Below are positions 47,401 to 59,400 of a stretch of 64,000 bases of DNA, in pieces (position 1 is the stretch's first letter; the number at the start of each line of letters is the position of its first letter). Under the pieces are notes generated by a model, which saw only the letters and a program-made list of their open reading frames with translations, did not search any database and was not told where the DNA came from. The stretch covers positions 60,060,255 through 60,124,254 of the forward strand of contig OZ024933.1 in NCBI GenBank assembly GCA_964017235.1, read 5' to 3'. The translations under genes were made by a program, and so were the position numbers. This DNA comes from Sabellastarte sp. h YS-2021. Taxonomy: Eukaryota; Annelida; Polychaeta; Sabellida; Sabellidae.

Positions 47401-50400
47401 TAAATAAGTATTGTTTAAAAATGATCTTCAGAACCATATCACGCTTAGTCATTTACAAGAGTAATGGTAATATGCATCCAGAAAGTGCCATAAAATTTAC
47501 CAAATGAATTTGATACAAATTATCCATAGTAATAAAAGTGAGATATTGTGTAAACATTTTGTTCTTTGCATTTCTGGATATGTTTATCTTTGAGTTACCT
47601 TTACCAATAAAATAACTGTTGCTTAAAAAACAAACTAATGACTGCAACATCAATTGAGGATTTACCATTTATATTTATAATAATAAAAGTAAATAAAAGT
47701 TAGTTGCACAAAAATCACCAGTGTGATCATTAATAACAATAAATGACAAAATTAATAACAATAAAAGTTATGTAAATGTTGTCAGTTTGATTTAAATTAT
47801 AAATTTCATCACTCTAGAAAAAAATTCAACTATCATGTTAATTTATCGGCTTATCAAAGTTACCATGGAACTATTTATTCTCTGCAAGAATATCTATCTA
47901 AAATTTATTGGTTATAAGTTTTGCGTGCAATTGACAACTATATTTAACATTTGGCTTAAATTAGAAAGTGATTGAAGAAACTTTTTAATATATTTGAGAT
48001 CAATAGTTAATTTCAAATTTAAAATTGTTACTTAATTTGTTGGGCATAAAACATTGTAAATAATCCCAAGGGTAAGGTTTCTTTACCATTTTACCTTCTG
48101 ATATTTCTTGCAAATTGTTTGTGTCTATTGAACTTTGTCTGTTATACAAAAGAGTACGAAATAAAAAGTGTAAAAGAAAGGTTTTGTTGAAATATTACGT
48201 CTTGCATCAATGTGGCTTTCTTATTTGCAGAATGCACCATAATCTTCAGCAGGATATCTTGAAAGATCTTATACTGACTGCTTTTGGTGAAGAAAGTGCA
48301 GCTATTGTCGAGTCCTTTGCAGATAAGTTAGTAGTTATGAAAAGTGTGATGAAGGTTTTGGAGTTGCTGAAAGCTGTACAATTTGAGGAGGTTTCAATGT
48401 CGATTGTAAACAATGAGTTTGTTCCAGAGCATGTTAAACTTCACCGTGGAAGGAAAACTGTGTTGGGGTTTGTTGTTGGTAAGTTGGGGAAACAGTATGT
48501 GAATTCACAGAAAAAAAAATGTTTTCTATATGACTGCCAACTTGTTACAGCACTTGCCTGACAAAATTGCATTCTATTCATAAAAAAAAAACCCAACAAA
48601 TTAAAATATACTACTAAAAAATAACAATACTATAACATAGTACTTGCTATTTTATATTTGATCATGTGACAAGGATTTTATTCAAACTTTCAGTTCGATT
48701 CCATGTAATCAAAAAATGAAAAAAACTATTGTTTGATAACGATACTGATGAAATAGATATTTTCTGCCCCATAAAATTTAATTATTTCTTAAAATATAAT
48801 GTACAACAATCTTATAGTCAAAGACTAACATCCAATTGGCAATGTGTTTTATCAAAAGTCTAAAAACTCAATTTCCATAACTTCAGCTTGTATGCAGCTC
48901 CTCTTCTAGCAAAAGGGTAATCACATGATCTAGATATTCCAAAAATACACTCAGCATATTTATACAAATATTGAAAATTTTGGTCTAAATATAGATTTTT
49001 TTCCTTTCAGTTACTTTTTTGGGGATTCGTCACAACAACTTTATAGTTATATGACAGCATAGCCAGTTCTTTGTAAATGGTTTTCATTTCAGATACCTTC
49101 CTTGGATTCAGTCGTCATGACTACTATATTGATCGCATAATGGAGGGACTTGAACATTCCAATATAACACACTTTCCATTCACTACACCTGCACTCACAC
49201 TCCAGCCGGGAGACTTCTTGCCGATTGTACAGGAATTGTTCCACCTCATCTTTGAAATCCTGCCCCAAAACTGCCTGGACATCAAGATGCTGGCTGCTTT
49301 GCCAGGTAATTTGCATCACTTTTTGGGCAGGTTGTGTGAAACCTACCCACAAAAAACACTATGCAACACAAAAAAAGCTTTTAATTCCATATTTTTTTGA
49401 TGGGAACTTGTCCTACCCCCAGATTTTGCAGATGGGAACTTGTCCTGATGGGAACCTAGGTGATGGGAACTTGTCCTGATGGGAACTTGTCCGTACACCA
49501 CATATTAGATTGAAAGGTTTGACATCAATCCGTCCAACATTTTGATTTCTGAACTTTACTCAGACACTTCAGCTAAATTAAATATATTTAAAATTAACAG
49601 GGTTGTAAGACACTATCAGGGGCAAGTTGCATTAGAAAGTTGTGTCAGTCAGTAAGTCTGTCTGTCCTTGCATCTCTCGGCCAGCTTTTTTGTTTCCAAA
49701 CCCTGGCTCATTCATTTTTTCTTTGATTTCAACAGCACAATACAAAAATATTCATTACTAATGCATTGGTACATGCAACTATCAAAAGATACATATGTGT
49801 CGTAGATAGTTAAAAGCACAGTCACCAGGGTATGTTTTTCATTGTTAAAAAAATGGTGTGACATAAATTTTATACCATATACTATAATAGAACTACAAGT
49901 TTGGCAACTCAAAGATCTGTCAAATTTTCACCCTCTGTTACTGTATCTGTTACCTATATACAGGTATACTTTGTCCATCGACACCACAGGGACACGGGGC
50001 AGAATTCCTTTGTACAAATAATAAAATTGAAACTTGTTACAAGACCTTATCCATGATATTGATTGTGCAACCCATTTTTTGGGAGGGTCAATAACCCCAC
50101 TTTTCTTCATATAATGCAAAGATAGTAGTTTATTCCCACTTGCATCACTTTATATTCAGTCAAAATTCATTTTATTTTGATCAGTGAGTAAAGTATGACA
50201 CTGTAATGCAATGAATCTGCATGCTTCGATATTCCAAAAGTCTAAATGTCTGTGTTTGAAACAGGATGTCTGAGCATCTAGAAGAGCCCATAATTACTAC
50301 ATCAAACTTTCATTACCTAAAAGGAGAGAATAATGAAATATGAAGCCAATTATCCATGAGAGTTATTTCTTTGCAAGTTTCCATTCCCAATCTTGTCTAT

Positions 50401-53400
50401 TCTACCAGTGGGTGGCCTAGTGGGTAACATACTTGCCGAGGAACACAAAGGACCACGGTTTGATCCCAGAATCAGGCAGATGCATATTAATTTTGCTCCT
50501 GACAGATGACCATTGAAAACAGTGGTTTTTTATCATTTGGTCCCTATCCTAATGACAGGATAAAGAACACTTCTTGTATGCTGTTAAATGGTCATCCCTT
50601 AGATTGTGTCTTCCAGTAACTGAAATGTCAGTCACTACAGTTTGAGCTGTACTTGTGCATTTTAGATGGGTACATTGATGCTTTGACCCCAGATCTTGCA
50701 CTTAATATTATATAAAATACTCTGTATAGACAGTATAGTATAAATCTTTTCAGAACATCAGGGATTGTTATTTAGTTATAAATGTATTGTAAAACAGACA
50801 TAATAAAGTTAAGGCTGCTAACTCAATGCTACATGTCTCAACTGTGGTGTCGATGGACAAAATATACCCCAGTATATAGGTACATTTTTGTATAACTCAT
50901 ACAATTGGGCAAGTAATGAACCAAAATTAAGTGTTTCAGTGAGGTATAAGTGGCAGCCATAATTAACAAGACCCAACTCCTGTGGATGTTGAAGGTTCAA
51001 GTTCTAATCTAATCTACTGCTTTGCAAGTGCAATATCTTCCCCACAATGGGGAACTCAGTGCGCTAATTAAACAAAATCATTATCATATGGAAGTCGAGG
51101 GGCGTTCAAGGTCGGTAATCCAGGATTGTGGGTGTGACCGGGAGAGAAGGAAAAATAAGTTGGGAAGCTAAAGCTGAAGTGGTGAGTTTTGAGGTGCTTC
51201 CTAAAAGATGCAACCAAGGGACTATTTCTTACATGGAAAGGGAAAGAGTTCCAAAGGGCAGGTGCATAGTGACTGAAGGAATTAGAAAAGTGTTTGATTG
51301 ATTTGTGAACTCTACGATCAAAAGTGGGGGTTTGAAGGAACTTGAGTTTTGGGGTACTTCGCCTTGTGTTTCTAGAAGAGGTGTAAGATGTTATTTTATT
51401 ACGCTACAATAGCTTACCATGTGGGACTTAATGCTGTTCTCGGGTTGCCACACCCGGGGCCAACGTCTTAGAAAAAAAGATCGCTCTTGTTAGCCACCGG
51501 ATATACTGGTAGTTGTCGTCACGTGATAACTTCTGACCAATCGCCCTACTTTCTCGTTAGCCACGATTGACTGGTAGCAGTTTGTAAATATACAGACATT
51601 TTCATTTATTTCTCAGTATTCACGTATTGTTGGAGGCTAATATTTGGATATTTCTTTATATATATTTCATAGATTATACTGTAAAATTTTTAATTTCACA
51701 ACTTAAGTATTTTCCTTACAATCCGCGTGTTTTGAGTTTTCTCGGTTCAGGCAATTTCAATTGTACGTCTTTTTATTGCGTTAAAATGTCTTTCCATCAA
51801 GAAAACAAAGACAAACCGAGAGCTCAGAAATGCCGCCATTTTTACTTCAGTTTTGATCATCATAATTACTGCCCTACCTGTAGGGAGGCTGGCAAGGGAG
51901 ATGACCCCTGTGTCACTTTTGAAGCACCCTGCCATATTTGCATGTCTCTCACTGATGAACAATTGCAAAAAATTCAAAACAGGAAGCGGTATTTAAAAAA
52001 GCAAAAAGCGGAAACTAGTTCCAAAGATGAACTAGATCTCTTGGGTGAAGGCGATGGGGACTCTTTTACTGGTTCTAATGCAGACCTTGAGAGTGCTGCC
52101 GATAACCTCTTTACCTCACCCCCCCGTCCTCCACCTCTCGCCTTCAGTTCTTTATCATTAAAGACCCCAGCCAAAGCTGTTCCACCCACCCCAGGTACTG
52201 TTTTGCAAAACAAAATTCAAAGAAATCTAGAGAAATCCCTGGGTGATTCCTTAAATATACATATCCAGCAGCAAATGGGTTCCTTCCAGGCATCCATGTT
52301 AGAAGCATTTCAATCACTCCGAGAGGAGTTGGCAGTTAAAAAGCCTGCCAAGGTTGATCCCTCGCCTCATGCTTCAAAAGCTGGTCCATCCAGCAACTCT
52401 GCTGCTCATCTGGACCTACCCCCTCCGAGGTCAAGTACTAATGCACAGTCCGAGGCAATGGATGTGGACGTTGGTCCAGCACTCCCTCCTCGACTAGTAC
52501 TTAACCAAACTTCCTCGGATCAGTACGTTGCCGTTTCTGAAGCTATACCGAAGGATTCCTCGTACTCACACAAAAAACAAAGCCACAGGCAAACAGTAGC
52601 ACCGAGCTCTGCCTCGGATCAACTGGATGAGGATTCCGACGAACTTCGGATCCATCCTAGACCTAAGAAACACTCTGACAAGAGCAAGCATATATCTAGG
52701 TCCAGATATGTGTCATCTTCAGAGGATGATCACTACCCTGTGGCTAGACACAGGTCTTCTAAGCCCTCTAGGGCTCAGCCCTCAGGCGCAGCTTCTGATC
52801 AAGACCTCCCACAACATGATCCAGACCCCCCTTATTATAGGGAAGTAGCCCTGTCTGAATTCCCTCCCAATACTCTGAAGAGGTAGACACCTTCAGGCGC
52901 ATTCTTTCTCTCCCTGACCCCAGGGACTCTATGCCTAGGTCTTCAACTTCAGTGTTGGGTCTGGATGACGAAAAAGGCCGTCAAGAGCTCAGACCTAGAG
53001 GTCCTTCCTCTATCATACCACTTAGCTCAGTTATCAAGGACGCCTTTGATAAATTTCAACATGATTTCAAAGCTGCCAATTTATCTGAGGGAAAATATGT
53101 CAAGCCTCCTCCATCCACTTCTAAGTGGTATAAGGTTGGACAGCCCACTTTTCAAGACAAAATCCAGGAGTTGAATACAGACTTTGCCAAGATCTGTATT
53201 ACTCCTAGACCTCCTGGGGCACCAGTAGCCAAAGTCCCTCTGCCAGTCCTTAAGGAGCTGGAACATCAGGCTAGACAAAATATTTCAACCCTCAATTTCA
53301 CCGCTGCCTTTGCCAAAACTTCTTCTTCTTGCAATGCTTCCTTGGAAAAGTGCCAACATAGCATCACGTCAACTGTCAAGAAGATAAAGTCTCAGATCCA

Positions 53401-56400
53401 GAAAGGTGCCAATCCTGAGAAAGCAGCAAAGCGCGGATATGAGGAAGTTGCTGAGTACTTGGATTTTTGGAACAAGATGGTTCTTGTTCAACATAGAGCT
53501 CTTACCTGTCTCAGCAAATCGCTAGCCCATATTCTCCAGAGGGAATTATATTCCATGGCTAATACCGGCTTGCTTAGGTGCGAAGCCGAAATGACTCTAT
53601 TGCATCCCCAGCTAGGGGAAACGAGATGCCAAGAACTTAGGAACTCGTCCTTCTGGGACTCCTCCTTGTTCGAGTCTCAACTTGTAAAGGAAGGTGAGGA
53701 CTTCCTTCTCAAAAAAGGCACCTCAAAAGATTCTCAGGGTTTTGCACCCTACCAGAATAAGCCCTTTCGTGGCCCCCACAAGAAAAGAGGCTCCTACAGG
53801 AAACGCCCCTATGGGGGCAATACCTCTCAAAGCAGTAACCAATCCTTTCCCTCGGGAAGAGGAAAATCCAACTTCAGAGGCTCCAGGGGTCGTTTTCGAC
53901 CCCACAATAGGGGAAGGGGGCGTGGAAACCCCCCTTCTCAATGACTCCTCCAAAGCCTCATTCAGTCCACCAGTAGGAAGTCGCCTCCGTTCTTTCAAGA
54001 GAGACTGGCTAATAAACAAATGTTCTCAAAACGTGTTAAACATTATCACCAATGGCTACGTTCTGCCATTTCGTTCAAAGCCAAACTTGATCAGATTTCC
54101 TCTGATTCTATCAGAGTACAAGGCCCAACAAAAAGACCAAGCCTTGGCCACTTGTATCCAGTCTCTCTTGTCAAAGAACGCCATCGAAAGGGTGGAAAAC
54201 GTAAAATCTCTCGGGTTTTACAGTCGCCTGTTCCTAGTACCCAAGCCTCACCAAAGGTGGAGGCCAGTCATAGACTTAAGCAGGCTCAACACTTTTCTAC
54301 ATGTAGAAAAGTTCAAAATGGAAACCCCGGAGTCCATCAGGACTTTCCTGGTCCCAGGGGAGTGGGTATCGTCGATAGACCTGTCAGACGCATACCTTCA
54401 CATCCCCATCCATCCAAACTACAAGGCCCAGGTGTTCCAGTTCACCTCCCTACCTTTCGGACTGGCCACAGCCCCCCAGGTCTTTACGATGATCGTAAAG
54501 GAAGTGAAACTAATGGCCCTCTCAATCCTTGGGCTGGATAATCAACCAGGAAAAATCAGAACTGAAACCTACTCAGGTGTTTTTGTTCGTGGGCTACGAA
54601 TACCACCTAGATTCAGCCCTTGTAAGACCCACTCACGAGAGATGGCTCAAACTTCAGGATTTGATCCTACGACTCAAGTCAAAACGTGTTTTGACTGCAA
54701 GATGTTTGATGTCTCCAATTGGGTTGCTAGCCTCAACGGAGAAAATGGTCCCGGAGGGACGCCTTCACATGAGGCCCTTTCAGTTTCATCTCAAGGAGCA
54801 CTGGAGATATCCTCAGTCGCTGGACAACCTCCTTCCTTGGACAGAAGCCATTGTAGCCCACCTAGATTGGTGGCAAAACCCCACAAATGTGATGAAAGGC
54901 GCAGACCTTCATCCCAAGGACCACAGTATCCAACTCTTTACCGACGCCTCAAACGAAGGTTGGGGCGCTCACTTAGATCAAAATTCTACAAAAGGGCTGT
55001 GGTCAGAGCGGGAAAAAAGGCTACACATAAATGTCCTAGAATTGACGGCGGTCTCCCTGGCCCTTCGAGACTTCAAGGACCAGTGCCAGAATCAAACAGT
55101 GTTAGTTGCGACGGACAACTCAACAGTGGTAGCCTACATCAACAAGCAAGGGGGAACTCACTCAGCAGAGATGTGCGCTCTCCTGTGGAAAATCATGACC
55201 TGGTGCCATCACTACCATATAACATTGAAAGCCAGGCACATTCCAGGGTGTCTGAATGTGATGGCCGACCTCCTATCCAGGTCCAACCAAGTGCAGTCAA
55301 CAGAATGGTCTCTGCACCCTCAGGTCTTCAAGCAAATCTGCCGGAAGTGGTTCACCCCTCATGTAGACTTATTCGCCACTCACCTGAATCACAAACTCCC
55401 TCTATATGTGTCTCCTATCCCAGACCCAAGGGCCTGGAACATAGATGCTCTGAACATAAACTGGACCAACCTCATGGCCTACGCCTACCCTCCTACGGCT
55501 CTCCTTCACAAGGTGATCCAAAAGATCAAGCAATGCCATTGCCTGATCATCGTGATAGCCCCAGGCTGGCCAGGGATGCCCTGGTTTTGGGACCTAGTGC
55601 AGCTCTCAACAGAGATCCCACTACAGCTCCCAGTGTCAACGACCCTACTCAAACAGTCCCACAACTATGTGTTCCACAACAATCCACAACAGCTGAACCT
55701 CCACGCCTGGTGTCTAGGAGCGGACAACTCCAAGAACAAGGCTTCTCTGTGGAGGTGGCAGAGAGAATTGCTGCCCCTCAGCGGTCATCAACAAGGACCA
55801 TCTACAGGTCAAAGTGGGCCCTATTTGAAAAATGGTGCAGAGAAAATTCGGTGGATTTCTCCACTCCATCTGTGAAACAAATCTCAGATTTTTTCATGTA
55901 CCTGTACGAAGACTTAAACAGGCGCCCCTCGACCATTGATGGTTACAGGACTGCTATCGTTGACACTTTGGGCCCAACGGCCCAACACATTGCGCACAAT
56001 GCAGACCTTCATAGGTTACTCTCCAGTTTTCACAGGGATCGTCCTAAAAGTTCCAGAAATTTACCCAAGTGGAACCTTTCGGTTGTCCTTAACGAGCTCA
56101 CCAAAGCACCATTTGAGCCCATGAAACACTCAGACCTCAAACATCTTACTCTCAAAACTGCTTTCTTGCTAGCCTTGGCCTCCGGCAAGCGCCGCAGCGA
56201 AATCCATGCCTGGGTCGCTAACAAAGTAGCTAATTTAGGCCAATGGGAAAAGGTAGCCTTGTTCCCTTCTTCTGATTTCATAGCCAAAAACCAACTAGCA
56301 AGAGAAGGTTCTCAAAGTGTGTCACCAGTGACTATCCCTGCTTTGACTACCATTGTAGACAGTTTAAGGAAGACAGGACCCTGTGTCCCGTGCGGGCCCT

Positions 56401-59400
56401 GAGGTTCTATTTGGACCGAACTAAAGACCTGAGAGGGTCTCGTTCTCTCCTTTTCATCTCCTTTAAGAAAGGACATACCTCAGACATCAGACCCGCTACA
56501 CTCTCCTCATGGTTGAAACAAACTATTCTACTTTGTTACAAACAAGCAGATCAACAAGCCTTGGACTTGGTCCAAGTCAAAGCGCATGACATCCGGGCCT
56601 TCGCGGCCTCTAAGGCCTTTTACGGTGGAGTATCGGTGGACGAAATCATGCAAGCCTGTCACTGGAAAGCTCACAACACATTCACAAATTTTTACCTAAA
56701 AGACCTTACTTGGTCGGACACCGACAACAATATGTATCTGGGACCCGTGGTGGCGGCACAACAAGTCCTAGATCCTTCCCCTCAGACCAGTTGTCCTCGG
56801 AAAGAAAAAAAGGGGGGGGGGGGGGGCACATCCGCTACAACCAAGTCTTCAGGAGTCTCTCCCAGGATCTAGGTATTCCTTTACCTTCAAGATGTTACGG
56901 GTAAGGTCATTTTATTTTTTAATTATCAGGTAATTTCTATTAAGGATTTAGTCAGTTGTCGTTAATCTCATATTTCAGGTTAAAAATTTCATGAGATGCC
57001 CAACCACTGGGTTGGTCAGTCACACGTGAAGGTCTAATAGGGACCCTTAGACCTCGAAGTGAGCACCGCTGCACTTCCGTCCTACTACCAAACATCTGGA
57101 CAGTTTTAGCACTGTCCCTTTTTACTTAGGTTTTTGGCTCGTTACAGGCCCGATCTTCGGGATCGGGGCTCTGTAAAAGGGACTCAGACTGGTATTTCTG
57201 GCTCTATTCTGTATATATTAATTCAAATCTTAGAAAAAATGACATATCTTCCAGTCTCAGCTGTAATCCCGTCACCGGGCGGTTGAATTCAGCATTAAGT
57301 CCCACATGGTAAGCTATTGTAGCGTAATAAAATTGAAAATTTTAATTACTTAAATGTAGCTTTTATAAGCTACAAGCTTACCATGTGGGACTTAGGAGAG
57401 TCCCACCCTGCCTCCCCGCTGTTTACAGCTGAGGGGTAGGTTTAATAAAAAATTTCAACGAGAAAGTAGGGCGAATGGTCAGAAGTTATCACGTGACGAC
57501 AACTACCAGTATATCCGGTGGCTAACAAGAACGATCTTTTTTTCTAAGACGTTGGCCCCGGGTGTGGCAACCCGAGAACAGCATTAAGTCCCACATGGTA
57601 AGCTTGTAGCTTATAAAAGCTACATTTAAGTAATTAAAATTTTCAAATTTATTCAAGTTGTTAATTTATTATAATTTTTTTAGGTATGGGTTCAGTGAGC
57701 AGACAATCCTTTTCACTGAGCAATCCTCACATTTTGTCAGTTCTGCACAAAACCTGGGATGTAGTAAAATTGTATCGAGCTGATCACCACAACTACACAT
57801 TCAAAACAGACTTCTGGCTGAAAGCTGCCGAAGTAGTAGACACTTACTACGTGGAAGCACTGAAAGGCTTTACAGAAGGGATGGAATCTGTCACAGGTGG
57901 TAGGTTTAATCCCATTTAAAGTACCAACATTACAAGTCTATTAAACTTTAATGTAACACGAAAAGAGCTGAGCCCAGGACAAAAGGTCTTAGCCTGGTCT
58001 CTAAGTTAAGATGTTTGTCTCAATCTTTTTTGTAACGTTTTAGTTGAGCCCTGTGAGACTGCAGGAACAGGTAGGTAGTGGGCTTCAATTTTGTAAAAAA
58101 AGGCTCAAATATGGCAGCCATAATTCTTCTCCACTTTAAATTTTGCAGTGGATAAAAGTGAGGTACAAATATATAAAACTTCTCACTTAAAGGTGTACAT
58201 GTATATTCAGAATTTTTGGTCAAAGTCAAAGTTAAGTCAGAATGATAGTACTATGTACAAGCAACATATTAACAATATTTTTGTTGTTGAACTCTCATTG
58301 TATCATATGACATATCCTACTGTCCACTTTCATATAATGCATGTAAATCCACAAATAAAGGTAGTAACATACAAGGCTTGTAAATGAAGTTAACCTGTCA
58401 ATCAAAGTGAAGTTACTGTAATTATTTCTTGTTTTCTTTTGGAAAAAATACCAGACAACACCATAGATGCCTCCTTCATTTCCGCCCCGAATTTTGAGAA
58501 GGTTTGAAACAAAACATCTATTTTTTACATTTTTACAGGCTTTATTTCGAAACTATTTACTCGCGTGGCTATTATATGTAGTGGTCAATGCAAGGAAAGT
58601 AAAAAGTTGAGCACCTTTAAAATATAAATATACACCTTTAAGTAATCTTTGGAAGTTTTTATGGCTTGAACACACTTTGAGCGGTGACACTAAAACTGGG
58701 CCCAAAAGCAACCTAATATAAAAAGTAAGCTTACAATAAAAGAAATATTTAAAGCAAAGAGAGACATTTCAATTTTTAAAAAATGTTTACAGAAATGAAA
58801 TTTATCGATAAGACTTTAGAATGTGGGCTTACATTAAACTTTAGGTGAACTAATAACACAGACCTTAGCTGCCGACACCTTGGTTCTTGTACATGACGAT
58901 CTACCCCTCACAATAAGGGAGTTGTTTCACGAGATTGCGGAGATACATGTAATGTCACTGCTTGAAGAGGTCCATTGTGTACACCAAGGTACAGAAGGCT
59001 ATCGTCTAGCACTCGAAGAACTGAAAAAGTTTGCCCACAAGTAAGTCCACAGTACATAGTTTGATTGGTCTGCTCTGTTTGGGTTTCGCGTCACTTTGAC
59101 ACATTGTTTAGGTAGTGGTTAAATCACAATTACTCACTGTAGGCAAGCAGTGCACACTAAGTGGTAAAGACTCTGCATTTTTGTTATCCAGTTTTTATCA
59201 TTGCTTTCACTCCGGGCATCCAGCTGGGCAGGTGGGTGGGTGTATGATGGGCTTTATCTCAGAAACCCTAATGTTTAGGAAGTAGATAGTGGGTAGGGAT
59301 GTTTGCTGGGGGTGAAAAAGTTCAACATCATTATTTGACCTTGATTTTACCTTTGACCTAGCCATAGTAAGCTTGACCTTTAAAATCTTGAATGGGCTAT

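Larger units (their letters stand above)
45253..49092. other. Introns 3-6 of the unknown gene
   Basis: AT-rich intron DNA around exons 4-6. No known repeat family or second gene was recognised. Confidence 0.5.
51393..57646 (+). mobile_element. DIRS-type tyrosine-recombinase retrotransposon (6.25 kb), coding-defective
   Basis: DIRS elements replicate through a circular intermediate and integrate with a tyrosine recombinase, so they leave no target duplication. Here gag-like, RT, RNase H and recombinase regions lie in order between 148-bp inverted terminal repeats. An internal complementary region at 57290-57394 is the exact complement of the two outer ends joined together, which fixes the element as 51393-57646. 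Flanks show no target duplication. Frames are broken in gag (~52850), RT (~54520) and recombinase (~56365). It lies in intron 7 of the unknown gene, same strand. Confidence 0.93.

Noticed and set aside
49089-49352. Minus-strand ORF of 87 aa
   Set aside because: Antisense shadow of coding exon 7, whose splice phases and context support the plus strand.
53694-56402. One intact 902-codon polyprotein
   Set aside because: Between about 54525 and 55700 this frame translates out-of-phase sequence. RT-end and RNase H motifs are in the next frame, so the long open frame is partly accidental.
51393-57646. LTR retrovirus, Gypsy element or phage integrase island
   Set aside because: No direct LTRs, protease or DDE integrase. 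Inverted repeats, an internal complementary region and a tyrosine recombinase define DIRS.
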